The notes under the pieces: model-generated | The model's database searches: none | Told to the model about the DNA's origin: nothing | The model's input: the letters and a program-made list of their open reading frames with translations, nothing else | Part shown: piece by piece, positions 29,745 through 39,373 of the stretch | Position numbering within the stretch: the stretch's first letter is position 1 | How the letters are laid out: every line of letters starts with the position of its first letter | Program-made: the position numbers and the translations under genes | From: Massilia sp. PAMC28688 | Lineage (GTDB): Bacteria; Pseudomonadota; Gammaproteobacteria; Burkholderiales; Burkholderiaceae_D | DNA length: 64,000 bases | Direction: 5' to 3' | Assembly (NCBI RefSeq): GCF_019443445.1 | Contig: NZ_CP080378.1 | Span: 2,046,001-2,110,000, forward strand

Positions 29745-30218
29745 ATGCATCGTAAATCTGTCGACGTCTGGGTGGGTCTGTTTGTTCTCTTGAGCCTGGC
29801 CGCCCTGCTGTTCCTGGCGTTGAAAGCCGGAAACATGAGCGCCCTCTCGTTTGCCAACACCTATAATGTGGTGGGCAAGTTTGAAAACATCGGCGGCCTC
29901 AAGCCGCAGGCGCCCGTCAAGAGCGCCGGCGTGGTGGTCGGGCGCGTGGGCGAGATCAAGTTTGATGACAAGACCTATCAGGCGCTGGTAACCTTGCAGC
30001 TTGAAGCGGGCTATAAATTTCCAAAAGATAGCTCCCTGAAAATCCTCACTGCCGGCCTGCTGGGCGAGCAGTACATCGGTATTGAAGCCGGTGGCGATAT
30101 CAATAACCTCGTCAATGGCGACCGCATCACGCGGACCCAGTCGGCAGCCGTGCTGGAAGACCTGATCAACAGGTTTATCTACAGCAAAGCGGCCGAAGGA
30201 AAGGAAGAGAGCGAATAA
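29745..30218 (+). CDS. mlaD: Mla system MCE-domain protein
   Basis: A 157-aa periplasmic MCE protein anchored by one N-terminal membrane helix (VGLFVLLSLAALLFLALKAG). The MCE domain reads YNVVGKFENIGGLKPQAPVKSAGVVVGRV … LLGEQYIGIEAGGD, and it forms the hexameric ring over MlaE. The start at 29745 follows AGGAAAT; an upstream TTG is less likely. It overlaps the mlaA start by 1 base (TAATG). Confidence 0.96.
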   Translation: MHRKSVDVWVGLFVLLSLAALLFLALKAGNMSALSFANTYNVVGKFENIGGLKPQAPVKSAGVVVGRVGEIKFDDKTYQALVTLQLEAGYKFPKDSSLKILTAGLLGEQYIGIEAGGDINNLVNGDRITRTQSAAVLEDLINRFIYSKAAEGKEESE

Positions 30219-31039
30219 TGAACGCTGTGACACTGCGGGCGCCGTGGCGCGCCCTGGCAATGGTGACGCTGGCCCTGTCCATGACAGGCTGCGCTTCCAT
30301 GGCCGAGAAAGACCCCTACGAAAAATTCAACCGGTCGATGTTCACGTTTAACGATGCCGTCGATCGCAACGCGCTCAAGCCTGCCGCCACCGCCTACAAG
30401 ACCGTGACGCCGGGTTTCCTGCAAATTGGTGTCAACAATTTTTTCGGCAACCTGGCCGACGTCTGGAGCGGTGCCAATAACCTGATGCAGGGCAAGGGCG
30501 AGCGCGGCCTCTCCGATTTCACCCGCGTCATCATCAATTCCACCTTTGGCCTGGCGGGCGTGATTGACTGGGCGTCGGACGCCGGCTTGCAAAAGCACAA
30601 TGAAGACTTTGGCCAGACCCTGGGCTACTGGGGCATGCCGAGCGGTCCTTACGTGATGTTGCCGCTCCTGGGGCCATCGACCCTGCGCGATACGGCCGCC
30701 CTGCCGATCGATATTGCCGCCGACCCCTGGGGCTATGGCATTTCGGGCGAGGCCCAGGCCGCCGGCGTGGTGCTGCGCGTGGTGGACCAGCGCGCGGTGC
30801 TGCTGGACGCCACCAACCTCATGGAAGAGGCTGCGCTGGACCGTTATGAATTCATCCGCGATGGCTACTTGCAGCAACGCAAGGGCCGCGTCTTCGATGG
30901 CGAAGACTCGCGCAAGGCCGCCAAGGAAGCGCGTGAAGACGAAGTGCCGAATGCACGCGGCATCCTTGAAGCCTATGAAGACGAGGAGGCGCCGGTGGAA
31001 TCCAAGCAACCTGTGTCATCCGAAACACCCGCCAAGTAG
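30218..31039 (+). CDS. mlaA: MlaA/VacJ outer-membrane lipoprotein
   Basis: Removes mislocalised phospholipids from the outer-membrane outer leaflet. A lipoprotein signal ends at MTGC with acylated Cys25. The mature part has the VacJ signature DPYEKFNRSMFTFNDAVD and NFFGNLADVWSGANNLMQGK, then DFGQTLGYWGMPSGPYVMLPLLGPSTLRD. At 273 aa with an acidic, Lys/Glu-rich tail (EDEEAPVESKQ), it is placed inside the mla operon between mlaD and mlaC. In E. coli mlaA is at a separate locus; this fusion into one operon is common in Betaproteobacteria, to my knowledge. Confidence 0.95.
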   Translation: MNAVTLRAPWRALAMVTLALSMTGCASMAEKDPYEKFNRSMFTFNDAVDRNALKPAATAYKTVTPGFLQIGVNNFFGNLADVWSGANNLMQGKGERGLSDFTRVIINSTFGLAGVIDWASDAGLQKHNEDFGQTLGYWGMPSGPYVMLPLLGPSTLRDTAALPIDIAADPWGYGISGEAQAAGVVLRVVDQRAVLLDATNLMEEAALDRYEFIRDGYLQQRKGRVFDGEDSRKAAKEAREDEVPNARGILEAYEDEEAPVESKQPVSSETPAK

Positions 31040-31055
31040 TTAACAGAGGAACTGG

Positions 31056-31080
31056 ACCCGCGCAATCGCTGGACGCGGGT
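31056..31080 (+). other. Hairpin in the mlaA-mlaC gap
   Basis: ACCCGCG (31056-31062) pairs with CGCGGGT (31074-31080) around an 11-base loop, 38 bases before the mlaC start. There is no T-tract. It may tune mlaC expression or mRNA stability within the operon. Confidence 0.4.
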
Positions 31081-31118
31081 TGCAGACTTCCTAAATTGCA
31101 ACTATTGAGAGAGAGCTT

Positions 31119-31748
31119 ATGAAATTGATTAAACACCTGATCGCAGTGGCGACCGTCGCTTTTGCCACCACGGCCGTGGCCGCCACCGAAGCCCCTGACG
31201 CGCTGGTCAAGCGCATCAGCGCCGATGTCATCAATACCGCCAAGAGCGACAAGGAAATCCAGGCCGGCAACCAGAAGCGCGTGATGGATCTGGTGGAAAG
31301 CAAGATCCTGCCGCACGTGGACTTCCAGCGCATGACGGCCCTGGCCGCCGGCCGTCACTGGCGCGATGCCACGCCGGAACAGCAAAAGCAGCTGGCCAAC
31401 GAGTTCCGTACGCTTCTGATCTTCACCTACTCGGGCGCGCTGTCGCAGATCAAGAACGAAACCGTGGAATTCAAGCCGCTGCGCGCCGACCCGGCAGACA
31501 ACGAAGTGGAAGTCCGTTCGCAGGTCAATATGTCCCGCGGCGAGCCGGTCACCCTCAACTATCGCCTGGCCAAGTCGCCAAGCGGCTGGAAGATTTTCGA
31601 CATCAACGTGCTGGGCGCGTGGCTGGTGGAAACCTACAAGGGCACCTTTGCGACTGAAATCGGCAAGTCCGGCATCGATGGCTTGATCAAGGCACTGGCC
31701 GAGCGCAATAAAAAGCTTGCCAACAAGCCAATGAAAGCGGCAAAATAA
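31119..31748 (+). CDS. mlaC: Periplasmic phospholipid carrier
   Basis: A 209-aa periplasmic protein that shuttles phospholipid between MlaA and MlaD. A signal peptide is visible (MKLIKHLIAVATVAFATTAVAA, cleaved near AVA-AT). The mature sequence has the Tol-Tol-Ttg2 family run: ILPHVDFQRMTALAAGRHWR, ATPEQQKQLANEFRTLLIFTYSGAL, and NVLGAWLVETYKGTFATEI. It ends with a lysine-rich tail. GAGAGAG precedes the start. Confidence 0.95.
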   Translation: MKLIKHLIAVATVAFATTAVAATEAPDALVKRISADVINTAKSDKEIQAGNQKRVMDLVESKILPHVDFQRMTALAAGRHWRDATPEQQKQLANEFRTLLIFTYSGALSQIKNETVEFKPLRADPADNEVEVRSQVNMSRGEPVTLNYRLAKSPSGWKIFDINVLGAWLVETYKGTFATEIGKSGIDGLIKALAERNKKLANKPMKAAK

Positions 31749-31752
31749 GTTC

Positions 31753-32055
31753 ATGAGCAATCAGCTGCACAATATCGAGACCCTGAACGTCCAGAGCGCG
31801 AAAGCGGTGCTGGGCCAGGGAATCGCGGCCATCAAGGCCGGCACCACCGTGTTCGACCTGGGCGCCGTCAAGGTGGCCGACTCGTCCGCGGTGGCCGTTT
31901 TGCTGGCCTGGAAGCGTGCCGCGCGCAAGGCCGGCACCACCCTGTCCTACGTGAATGTCCCGGCCGGTCTGCAAAGCCTGGCCGTGCTGTACGGCGTCGA
32001 TGACTTCCTGGCATCGCCCGCACCGGCCCATCCGGCCGACCCGCATCACCATTGA
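31753..32055 (+). CDS. mlaB: STAS-domain protein of the Mla complex
   Basis: A 100-aa cytosolic STAS protein that binds MlaF and supports its assembly. The core is FDLGAVKVADSSAVAVLLAWKRAARKAG, with the family serine-rich DSSAVAVL loop, and a C-terminal tail of His and Pro (PAPAHPADPHHH). It starts 5 bases after the mlaC stop. Confidence 0.9.
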   Translation: MSNQLHNIETLNVQSAKAVLGQGIAAIKAGTTVFDLGAVKVADSSAVAVLLAWKRAARKAGTTLSYVNVPAGLQSLAVLYGVDDFLASPAPAHPADPHHH

Positions 32056-32067
32056 TCCTGCATTTGG

Positions 32068-32095
32068 GGTGGTAAACCGGTTCCGGTTCGCCACC
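32068..32095 (+). terminator. Hairpin after mlaB
   Basis: GGTGG…CCACC and AACCGG…CCGGTT form a nested stem with a 2x2 internal loop, starting 13 bases past the mlaB stop. The T-tract is weak (TGTCTAT). It is likely the end of the mla transcript, since a -10 element follows. Confidence 0.45.
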
Positions 32096-32147
32096 TGTCT
32101 ATACGAGCTTGTGTTGCCGGCTCAACTCTGAAGACCCTGATTTCACC

Positions 32148-32153
32148 TATAAT
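32148..32153 (+). promoter_or_regulatory. -10 hexamer ahead of the ABC transporter
   Basis: A perfect TATAAT 61 bases before the start of the ATPase gene, in the gap after the mlaB hairpin. A good -35 at 16-18 bases is not visible, so the promoter may be extended or regulated. Confidence 0.5.
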
Positions 32154-32214
32154 TGACGGCTCACTCAGCAATGTGCATGCATGCTGTCTAGACGTTTGTT
32201 CACCAAGAAAAAGC

Positions 32215-33126
32215 ATGGCTGCAATCCAGATTAAAAATGTCGAGAAAAGCTACAAGTCGCTCAAGGCGCTCGGTGGCGTTTCCCTGACCATTGAAGAGGG
32301 CGAATTCTTTGGCCTGCTCGGCCCCAATGGCGCCGGCAAGACCACGCTGATCTCGACCATTGCCGGGCTGATCCGGCCCGATGCGGGCAGCGTCGCCATT
32401 CACGGCCATGACGTCACCACCGACTTTCGCGCCGCCCGCAGCAAACTGGGCGTGGTGCCGCAGGAACTGGTATTCGATCCCTTCTTCACGGTGCGCGAAA
32501 CGCTGCGCCTGCAGTCCGGCTATTTTGGCCTGAAGAACAATGACAAGTGGATTGACGAAGTCATGGGCAACCTGGACCTGACCGGCAAGGCCGACGCCAA
32601 TATGCGCGCCCTGTCCGGCGGCATGAAGCGGCGCGTGCTGGTGGCCCAGGCCCTGGTGCACAAGCCGCCCGTGATCGTGCTCGACGAGCCCACCGCCGGG
32701 GTGGACGTGGAATTGCGCCAGACCCTGTGGAAATTCATTTCGCGCCTGAACCGCGAAGGCCACACGGTGGTATTGACCACTCACTACCTGGAAGAAGCGC
32801 AGGCCATGTGCCAGCGCGTGGCCATGCTCAAGGGCGGCCAGGTGGTGGCCGAAGACACCATGAAGGCGCTGATCCGCCGCATTTCCGGCTCGCAGCTGGT
32901 GGTGCACCTGGCCAGCGGCGACCTCCCGCCAGAGCTGCGCCACCTGGTCTCGCACGATGAACACGGCAACGGCAACAAGTACACCCTGCGCGTGAACGAA
33001 GTGACGGAAGTTGAACCGATCCTGGCGCGCCTGCGCCAGTCGGGCGCCGTGATCGACGACATGCAGCTGCAGCAGGCAGACCTGGAAGACATCTTCCTGC
33101 AGATCATGGACAAGGGCACCGTATGA
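32215..33126 (+). CDS. ABC transporter ATP-binding protein (ABC-2 exporter type)
   Basis: A 303-aa ATPase with Walker A GPNGAGKTT, Q-loop VVPQEL, signature LSGGMKRR, Walker B VIVLDEPTAGVD, and switch His in LTTHYLEEAQ; a C-terminal extension (about 225-303) is typical of the CcmA/YadG group. Start 32215 (MAAIQIKNVEKSY) is chosen because the upstream frame is not conserved. It pairs with the next permease gene (4-base overlap). E. coli YadG/YadH is the closest named relative that I recognise; the substrate is unknown. Confidence 0.92.
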   Translation: MAAIQIKNVEKSYKSLKALGGVSLTIEEGEFFGLLGPNGAGKTTLISTIAGLIRPDAGSVAIHGHDVTTDFRAARSKLGVVPQELVFDPFFTVRETLRLQSGYFGLKNNDKWIDEVMGNLDLTGKADANMRALSGGMKRRVLVAQALVHKPPVIVLDEPTAGVDVELRQTLWKFISRLNREGHTVVLTTHYLEEAQAMCQRVAMLKGGQVVAEDTMKALIRRISGSQLVVHLASGDLPPELRHLVSHDEHGNGNKYTLRVNEVTEVEPILARLRQSGAVIDDMQLQQADLEDIFLQIMDKGTV

Positions 33127-33890
33127 ATGTCATATCCGTCGGCTTTCAAACGCTCCTGTACAAGGAAACGCTGCGCTTCTGGAAGGTCGCGACCCAGACC
33201 GTGGCCGCTCCCATCCTGACCGCCATGCTGTACCTGCTGATCTTCGGCCACGTGCTCGAAGGACGGGTGGAAGTGTATCCGGGCGTGTCGTACACCGCCT
33301 TCCTCATTCCCGGCCTGGTGATGATGAGCGTGCTGCAAAACGCCTTTGCCAATTCGTCCTCCTCGCTGATCCAGTCGAAAATCACCGGCAACCTGGTGTT
33401 CATCCTGCTGCCGCCCCTGTCGCACTGGGAAATCATCTCCGCCTATGTGCTGGCCTCCGTGGTGCGTGGCGTGGTGGTGGGCGCGGGCGTGTTCATCATC
33501 ACTGCCTGGTTCGCGGACCTCAGTTTCGCCGCGCCCCTGTGGATTGCCGTCTTTGCCCTGCTGGGCGCGGCCATCCTGGGCACCATGGGCGTGATCGCCG
33601 GCATCTGGGCCGAAAAATTCGACCAGCTGGCCGCCTTCCAGAACTTTTTGATCATGCCCGCCACGTTCCTCTCCGGCGTGTTCTATTCGATTCATTCGCT
33701 GCCCGCCTTCTGGCAGGCCGTCTCGCACGCCAATCCCTTCTTCTACATGATCGATGGCTTCCGCCACGGCTTCTTCGGCCAGTCCGATGTCTCGCCCTGG
33801 ACCAGCCTGGCGATCGTGTCGGTGTTCTTCGCGGTACTCGCGGCGATCGCCGTCAACCTGCTCAAGCGCGGTTACAACCTGCGCCACTAA
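33123..33890 (+). CDS. ABC-2 transporter permease
   Basis: A 255-aa membrane protein with about six hydrophobic segments, beginning GFQTLLYKETLRFWKVATQT and including VSYTAFLIPGLVMMSVLQNAFANSSSS and FLSGVFYSIHSLPAFWQAVSHANPFFYMIDGFRHGFFG, the YadH/NodJ-type signature. Overlaps the ATPase stop (ATGA). Together they form a simple exporter. Confidence 0.92.
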   Translation: MNVISVGFQTLLYKETLRFWKVATQTVAAPILTAMLYLLIFGHVLEGRVEVYPGVSYTAFLIPGLVMMSVLQNAFANSSSSLIQSKITGNLVFILLPPLSHWEIISAYVLASVVRGVVVGAGVFIITAWFADLSFAAPLWIAVFALLGAAILGTMGVIAGIWAEKFDQLAAFQNFLIMPATFLSGVFYSIHSLPAFWQAVSHANPFFYMIDGFRHGFFGQSDVSPWTSLAIVSVFFAVLAAIAVNLLKRGYNLRH

Positions 33891-33914
33891 CGCTACTGAC
33901 CCATAGGACCTATC

Positions 33915-34151
33915 GTGTCTACTACTCCTGAACTCATTCATGGCTATATCTCGGCCGGTCTCGCATGCACCCACCTCGAGGTGGAAGGCGACGGCCGCCA
34001 TTTCAACGCGCTGATCGTCTCGCCCGCGTTTGCCGGCAAGCGGATGATCCAGCGCCACCAGCTGGTTTATGCTGCACTTGGAGACCGCATGCGCGAAGAA
34101 ATTCACGCACTGTCGATGAAGACCCTCACCCCTGAAGAATATCAAGGATAA
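33915..34151 (+). CDS. ibaG: BolA-family protein, IbaG-like
   Basis: A 78-aa BolA protein. The typical fold is seen in LEVEGDGRHFNALIVSPAFAGKRMIQRHQLVYAALGDRM and EIHALSMKTLTPEEY; the C-terminal histidine region would bind an Fe-S cluster with a CGFS glutaredoxin (one is at 8.5-8.8 kb here). It starts with GTG at 33915 preceded by AGGA with 6-base spacing. The bolA-murA linkage matches the E. coli ibaG-murA order after the mla operon, which supports IbaG. Confidence 0.9.
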   Translation: MSTTPELIHGYISAGLACTHLEVEGDGRHFNALIVSPAFAGKRMIQRHQLVYAALGDRMREEIHALSMKTLTPEEYQG

Positions 34152-34154
34152 GAC

Positions 34155-35411
34155 ATGGACCAGCTCAAGATCGTCGGTGGCAAGCGCCTGGATGGCGAAA
34201 TCAAAATCTCGGGTGCGAAGAACGCCGCGCTCCCGATCCTGTGCGCGGGCCTTCTGACGGCCGGCGACCTGGAACTGACCAATGTGCCGCGCCTGCACGA
34301 CGTCAGGACCATGCTCAAGCTGCTGGAAAAGACAGGCTTGAAGGTGAAGCAGGATGACGAGAACGTCACCCTCAACGGCAGCGCCATCGACACCCTGGAA
34401 GCGCCGTATGAACTGGTCAAGACCATGCGTGCCTCGATCCTGGTGCTCGGCCCCCTGCTGGCCCGCTTTGGCGAAGCCAAGGTCTCGCTGCCGGGCGGCT
34501 GCGCCATCGGCTCGCGTCCCGTGGACCAGCACATCAAGGGCCTGGAAGCGCTGGGCGCCGAGATCCGCATCGAAGGCGGCTACATCTACGCCAAGTGCCC
34601 CAAGCTCAAAGGCGCGCGCATCCACACCGACATGATCACCGTCACCGGGACCGAAAACCTGCTGATGGCCGCCACCCTGGCCGAAGGCGAAACGGTGCTG
34701 GAAAACGCCGCGCGCGAGCCGGAAGTGACGGACCTGGCCAACCTGCTGGTGGCCATGGGCGCGAAGATCGAAGGCATCGGCACCGACCGCCTGGTGATCC
34801 AGGGCGTGCCCGAGCTGCATGGCGCCAGACATGCCGTGATTTCCGACCGCATCGAGGCGGCCACCTTCCTGTGCGCCGTGGCCGCTACCGGCGGCCAGCT
34901 GCTGCTCACCAATACCCGCACCGATATCTTTGATGTGGCGATGGACAAGCTGCGCGACGTGGGACTGAAGCTCTCCAGCGGTCCTGACTGGATTCGCGCG
35001 CGCATGGACAACCGCCCGCAGCCGGTCTCATTCCGCACCACCGAATACCCGGGCTTCCCGACCGACATGCAGGCCCAGTTCATGGCCGTGAACACGGTCG
35101 CATGGGGCACCAGCCGCGTGACCGAAACGATTTTTGAAAACCGCTTCATGCACGTGCAGGAAATGGTGCGCCTGGGCGCGAAGATCCACACCGAAGGCAA
35201 TACCGCTTTCATCACCGGCGTCGACCGCCTGGTGGGTGCGCCCGTGATGGCCACCGACCTGCGCGCCTCCGCTTCGCTGGTGATTGCCGCCATGGCTGCC
35301 GAAGGCACCACCATCATCGACCGCATCTATCACCTCGACCGCGGCTACGACCGCATGGAAGTGAAGCTGTCGAAGGTGGGCGCCAGCATCGAGCGGATCA
35401 AGGAAGGTTGA
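34155..35411 (+). CDS. murA: UDP-N-acetylglucosamine 1-carboxyvinyltransferase
   Basis: First committed step of peptidoglycan synthesis: transfers enolpyruvate from PEP to UDP-GlcNAc. The 418 aa hold the catalytic, fosfomycin-target Cys116 in [16 protein letters not shown], plus [14 protein letters not shown] at the N-terminus and [16 protein letters not shown] in the middle. It begins 3 bases after the ibaG stop and shares TGATG with hisG, so it is transcribed with the histidine genes. Confidence 0.98.
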   Translation: MDQLKIVGGKRLDGEIKISGAKNAALPILCAGLLTAGDLELTNVPRLHDVRTMLKLLEKTGLKVKQDDENVTLNGSAIDTLEAPYELVKTMRASILVLGPLLARFGEAKVSLPGGCAIGSRPVDQHIKGLEALGAEIRIEGGYIYAKCPKLKGARIHTDMITVTGTENLLMAATLAEGETVLENAAREPEVTDLANLLVAMGAKIEGIGTDRLVIQGVPELHGARHAVISDRIEAATFLCAVAATGGQLLLTNTRTDIFDVAMDKLRDVGLKLSSGPDWIRARMDNRPQPVSFRTTEYPGFPTDMQAQFMAVNTVAWGTSRVTETIFENRFMHVQEMVRLGAKIHTEGNTAFITGVDRLVGAPVMATDLRASASLVIAAMAAEGTTIIDRIYHLDRGYDRMEVKLSKVGASIERIKEG

Positions 35412-36103
35412 TGAGCGACTCCGTCAATCCCTTCAAGACCATTGCCCCGAGTTCGCAGCTGATTCTGGCGCTGTCGAAAGGCCGCATTTTCGAGGACACC
35501 ATGCCGCTGCTGGAAGCGGCCGGCATCACGGTGCTGGAAAACCCGGAGACATCGCGCAAGCTGATCCTGGCGACCAATGATCCGAATGTGCGCGTGATCA
35601 TCGTGCGCGCCTCCGACGTGCCCACCTACGTGCAGCATGGCGCGGCCGACTTCGGCGTGGCCGGCAAGGATGTGCTGCTCGAGCATGGCGGCGAAGGCCT
35701 GTACCAGCCGATCGACCTCAATATCGCCAAGTGCCGCATGTCAGTGGCGGTCAATGCCGGCTTTGACTACGACAAGGCAGTGCGCCATGGCGCGCGCCTG
35801 CGCGTGGCCACCAAGTTCGTCAACACCGCGCGCGAACACTTTGCCGCCAAGGGCGTGCACGTGGACCTGATCAAGCTGTACGGCTCGATGGAGCTGGCGC
35901 CCCTGGTGGGCCTGTCGGACGCGATCGTGGACGTGGTTTCCACCGGCAGCACCCTGCGCGCCAACAATCTGGTGGAAGTGGAAGAAATCATGAAGATCTC
36001 TTCGCGCCTGGTCGTCAACCAGGCCGCCCTGAAGCTCAAGCGCGAGCGCCTGCAACCGATTCTCGAGGCGTTCGAACGAGCGTCACAATTGAACAAAGAC
36101 TGA
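35411..36103 (+). CDS. hisG: ATP phosphoribosyltransferase (short form)
   Basis: First step of histidine synthesis. At 230 aa it is the short HisG that lacks the C-terminal regulatory domain, so it normally needs a HisZ partner, which is not in this window. Features: [22 protein letters not shown], the [15 protein letters not shown] motif, and the PRPP loop [24 protein letters not shown]. The ATG at 35411 overlaps the murA stop by 1 base; a TTG one codon earlier is possible but less likely. Confidence 0.97.
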   Translation: MSDSVNPFKTIAPSSQLILALSKGRIFEDTMPLLEAAGITVLENPETSRKLILATNDPNVRVIIVRASDVPTYVQHGAADFGVAGKDVLLEHGGEGLYQPIDLNIAKCRMSVAVNAGFDYDKAVRHGARLRVATKFVNTAREHFAAKGVHVDLIKLYGSMELAPLVGLSDAIVDVVSTGSTLRANNLVEVEEIMKISSRLVVNQAALKLKRERLQPILEAFERASQLNKD

Positions 36104-36108
36104 CCATC

Positions 36109-37431
36109 ATGCCGTTACAGATTCGCACCTTCGATTCTTCCGCCCCGGACTTCAAACAACAGTTGGACAGCCTGCTGGCATTCGAGGCATCCACCGATGA
36201 CGCGATCGAGCACGCGGTAGCGGCCATCCTGCAGGACGTGAAAACGCGCGGCGATGCGGCGGTGCTGGAATACACCAACCGCCTCGACCGCATTCCGGGC
36301 GGCGCGGCCAGCATGGCGGCCTTTGACGTGACCGGGGAAGAACTGCAGGCAGCCCTGGCCAGCCTGCCCGAGGCGCAGCGCGCGGCCCTGCAGACGGCAG
36401 CCGAACGGATTCGGGTATTCCACCAGCGCCAGAAGCAGGAGCTCGGTGGCTTCACCTATACCGAGCCCGATGGCACGGTACTGGGGCAGAAGATCACGCC
36501 GCTCGACCGGGTGGGCATTTATGTCCCCGGCGGCAAGGCGGCTTACCCGTCGTCAGTGCTGATGAACGCGATTCCGGCCAAGGTGGCAGGGGTCGGGGAA
36601 ATCATCATGGTGGTGCCCACGCCTGACGGCGTGAAGAACCAGATGGTGCTGGCCGCCGCCGCCATTGCGGGCGTGACGCGCGTGATCACCATCGGTGGCG
36701 CCCAGGCCGTGGGCGCGCTGGCCTACGGCACCGACACCATCGCGCCAGTGGACAAGATCGTCGGCCCCGGCAACGCCTACGTGGCTGCGGCCAAGCGCCG
36801 CGTGTTCGGCACCGTGGGCATTGACATGATTGCCGGCCCTTCCGAAATCCTGGTGCTGTGCGACGGCAGCACCGACCCGGACTGGGTGGCCATGGACCTG
36901 TTTTCCCAGGCCGAGCACGACGAACTGGCGCAGGCCATCATGCTGTGCCCGGACGCCGGCTACATTGCCCGCGTCATGGCCAGCATCCACAAGCTGCTGC
37001 CCGACATGCCGCGCCGCGACACCATCTCCACCTCGCTCACCGACCGCGGGGCCCTGATCAAGGTGCGCGACATGGCCGAAGCCTGCGCCATTGCCAACGA
37101 CATCGCCGCCGAACACCTGGAAATCTCGGCCGAGAATCCCCAGCAGTGGGCCGAGCAGATCCGCCATGCCGGTGCCATGTTCCTGGGCCGCTTTTCGTCC
37201 GAGTCGCTGGGCGACTATTGCTGCGGCCCCAACCACGTGCTGCCGACGTCGCGCACGGCGCGCTTTTCGTCGCCGCTGGGCGTGTACGACTTCCAGAAGC
37301 GCTCCTCCATCATCCACGTGAGCGAAGCGGGCGCGCAAACGCTGGGCAAGGTCGCGGCCGAACTGGCTTACGGCGAAGGCTTGCAGGCGCACGCGCGCAG
37401 CGCGGAACTGCGCATCCGGGACGCCCAATAA
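36109..37431 (+). CDS. hisD: Histidinol dehydrogenase
   Basis: Zn enzyme that oxidises histidinol to histidine in two steps with NAD. The 440 aa include [52 protein letters not shown], the zinc- and active-site run [13 protein letters not shown], and [14 protein letters not shown]. It ends immediately before the DNA methyltransferase start (0-base gap), an arrangement unusual for a his operon. Confidence 0.98.
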   Translation: MPLQIRTFDSSAPDFKQQLDSLLAFEASTDDAIEHAVAAILQDVKTRGDAAVLEYTNRLDRIPGGAASMAAFDVTGEELQAALASLPEAQRAALQTAAERIRVFHQRQKQELGGFTYTEPDGTVLGQKITPLDRVGIYVPGGKAAYPSSVLMNAIPAKVAGVGEIIMVVPTPDGVKNQMVLAAAAIAGVTRVITIGGAQAVGALAYGTDTIAPVDKIVGPGNAYVAAAKRRVFGTVGIDMIAGPSEILVLCDGSTDPDWVAMDLFSQAEHDELAQAIMLCPDAGYIARVMASIHKLLPDMPRRDTISTSLTDRGALIKVRDMAEACAIANDIAAEHLEISAENPQQWAEQIRHAGAMFLGRFSSESLGDYCCGPNHVLPTSRTARFSSPLGVYDFQKRSSIIHVSEAGAQTLGKVAAELAYGEGLQAHARSAELRIRDAQ

Positions 37432-38247
37432 ATGGAGCAATGGGTCAACCAGGTCTTCTGTGAGGATGCGCTGTCCGGGCTGGCGCGCATCCCGGATGGA
37501 TCCATTGATCTCATCCTGACCGATCCCCCGTATAACCTGGGCAAGGATTACGGCAACGGCTCGGACCAGCAAAGCGTGGCAGACTACCTGGCCTGGACCG
37601 AACAATGGATCGATGCCGCGCTGCCCAAGCTCAAACCGAACGGCAGCCTGTACATCTTCCTTACCTGGCGCTTTTCGCCCGAGATCTTCGTCATGCTCAA
37701 AAAGCGCATGACCATGATGAACGAGATTATCTGGGACCGCCGCGTGCCGTCCATGGGCGGCAGCGTGCGCAGCTTCACCTCGGTCCACGACACCATCGGT
37801 TTTTTCGTCAAGCGCAAGGATTACTACTTCGACCTGGACGCCGTGCGCATTCCCTACGATGCCGAAACCAAGAAGGCGCGCTCGCGCTCCATTTTTGTGG
37901 GTGCCAAGTGGCTGGAAGTGGGCTACAACCCCAAGGACCTGTGGAGCGTGTCGCGTCTGCACAAGGAGCATCCCGAGCGCGCCGACCATCCTACCCAGAA
38001 GCCGCTGGAAATCATCGAGCGCATGGTCAAGGCTTCCTGCCCGCCGGGCGGCGTGGTGCTCGACCTGTTCCTCGGCAGCGGCACCACCGCACTGGCAGCG
38101 CAGCGCTGCGGGCGCAATTTTGTCGGCTTTGAACTGAACCCGGTGTACTGCGAGATCATCCGCGACCGCCTGTCGCCCGAGCCATCGGAAAAAAAGCCTA
38201 TCAAACGCAAGACCAACCGGTCAGAAACTATCACCAACGAGGAGTAA
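37432..38247 (+). CDS. Orphan DNA methyltransferase, beta class (N6-adenine or N4-cytosine)
   Basis: A 271-aa S-adenosylmethionine-dependent DNA methylase. Catalytic motif IV DPPY is at residues 31-34 (ILTDPPYNLGKDY) and the SAM-binding motif I FLGSGTT follows at 213-219, the reversed order that defines the beta class, with HPTQKP at 186-191. The order and motifs resemble the orphan enzymes YhdJ and CcrM, but there is no visible C-terminal extension of CcrM type; a Lys/Arg-rich tail closes it. No restriction endonuclease is adjacent. It is squeezed between hisD (0 bases) and hisC (9 bases) and must be co-transcribed with them. Recognition sequence cannot be read from the sequence. Confidence 0.92.
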   Translation: MEQWVNQVFCEDALSGLARIPDGSIDLILTDPPYNLGKDYGNGSDQQSVADYLAWTEQWIDAALPKLKPNGSLYIFLTWRFSPEIFVMLKKRMTMMNEIIWDRRVPSMGGSVRSFTSVHDTIGFFVKRKDYYFDLDAVRIPYDAETKKARSRSIFVGAKWLEVGYNPKDLWSVSRLHKEHPERADHPTQKPLEIIERMVKASCPPGGVVLDLFLGSGTTALAAQRCGRNFVGFELNPVYCEIIRDRLSPEPSEKKPIKRKTNRSETITNEE

Positions 38248-38256
38248 CACGCCACC

Positions 38257-39360
38257 ATGTCATTTATCGAGAATCTGATCGCCAATACCATTCGGCCCGA
38301 GATACGCGCCGACGCGCCGTACCACGTGTCCGAATCGAGCGGCTTGATCAAGCTCGATGCCATGGAAAACCCGTATCCCCTGCCGCCGCCGCTGCGCGAG
38401 GAACTGGGGCGGCGCCTGGCCGACGCGGTCCTGAACCGCTATCCCGTGCCCACCTACGCAAGCCTCAAGCACCAGCTGTGCGCACGCATGGGTGTGCCGC
38501 AAGGCTACGACGTCATCCTCGGCAATGGCTCGGACGAGCTCATTTCCATGATCGCCATGGCCCTCTCCGGCCCCGGCGCCGGTCCGCGTCCGGTCATGAT
38601 GGCGCCGGTGCCGGCCTTTGTCATGTTCGCCCGCACTGCCATGCTGGCCGGGATGGCCTTCGTGGGTGTGCCCTTGCGCGCCGACCTGTCGCTGGACAAG
38701 GAGGCCATGCTGGCCGCCATTGCCACGCACAAGCCGTCGGTGGTGTTCCTGGCCTACCCCAACAACCCGACCGGCAACCTGTTCGATGCCGGCGACATGG
38801 TGGAGATTATCCAGGCCCTCGGTGAGACCGGCATTGCCGTCGTCGACGAGGCCTACAGCCCGTTTGCCCGCGCCAGCTTCATGCAGCGCCTGCCTGAATT
38901 GAAGAACATGATCGTCATGCGCACCGTGTCCAAGATGGGCCTGGCCGGCATCCGCCTGGGCTACATGGCCGCCGCGCCGGAACTGCTGGAGCAGTTTGAA
39001 AAGGTGCGCCCGCCCTACAACGTCAATGTGCTGTCCCAGATCACGGCCGAATTCGCGCTCGAGCACATCGACATCCTCAACGAGCAGGCCAGCCGGATCA
39101 TTGCCGCCCGCACGTCGCTGTTCGAGGCCCTCTCCGCCCTGCCCGGCATCACCGTCTACCCGTCGTCGGCCAACTTTTTGCTGATCCGCGTGCCCGATGC
39201 CGCCGCTGCCTGCGCGAAACTGGTCAAATCGGGTGTCCTGGTCCGAAATGTGAGTAAAATGCACGAGATGCTTGCCAACTGCATCCGTGTGACCGTGAGT
39301 ACGCCCGAAGAAAATTCCGCCTTCCTGGATGCCTTCAAGGCATCGCTGATTTCGCACTAA
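38257..39360 (+). CDS. hisC: Histidinol-phosphate aminotransferase
   Basis: PLP aminotransferase of histidine synthesis, 367 aa. Family motifs: [13 protein letters not shown] at the N-terminus, [34 protein letters not shown] and the PLP-lysine region [15 protein letters not shown]. The C-terminal [10 protein letters not shown] … [12 protein letters not shown] is conserved. It starts 9 bases after the DNA methyltransferase and is followed 13 bases later by hisB. Confidence 0.96.
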   Translation: MSFIENLIANTIRPEIRADAPYHVSESSGLIKLDAMENPYPLPPPLREELGRRLADAVLNRYPVPTYASLKHQLCARMGVPQGYDVILGNGSDELISMIAMALSGPGAGPRPVMMAPVPAFVMFARTAMLAGMAFVGVPLRADLSLDKEAMLAAIATHKPSVVFLAYPNNPTGNLFDAGDMVEIIQALGETGIAVVDEAYSPFARASFMQRLPELKNMIVMRTVSKMGLAGIRLGYMAAAPELLEQFEKVRPPYNVNVLSQITAEFALEHIDILNEQASRIIAARTSLFEALSALPGITVYPSSANFLLIRVPDAAAACAKLVKSGVLVRNVSKMHEMLANCIRVTVSTPEENSAFLDAFKASLISH

Positions 39361-39373
39361 CCGAGCAACGTCC

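Noticed and set aside
37432..38247. Restriction-modification system around the DNA methyltransferase
   Set aside because: Both neighbours are histidine genes; no endonuclease or specificity gene is present.
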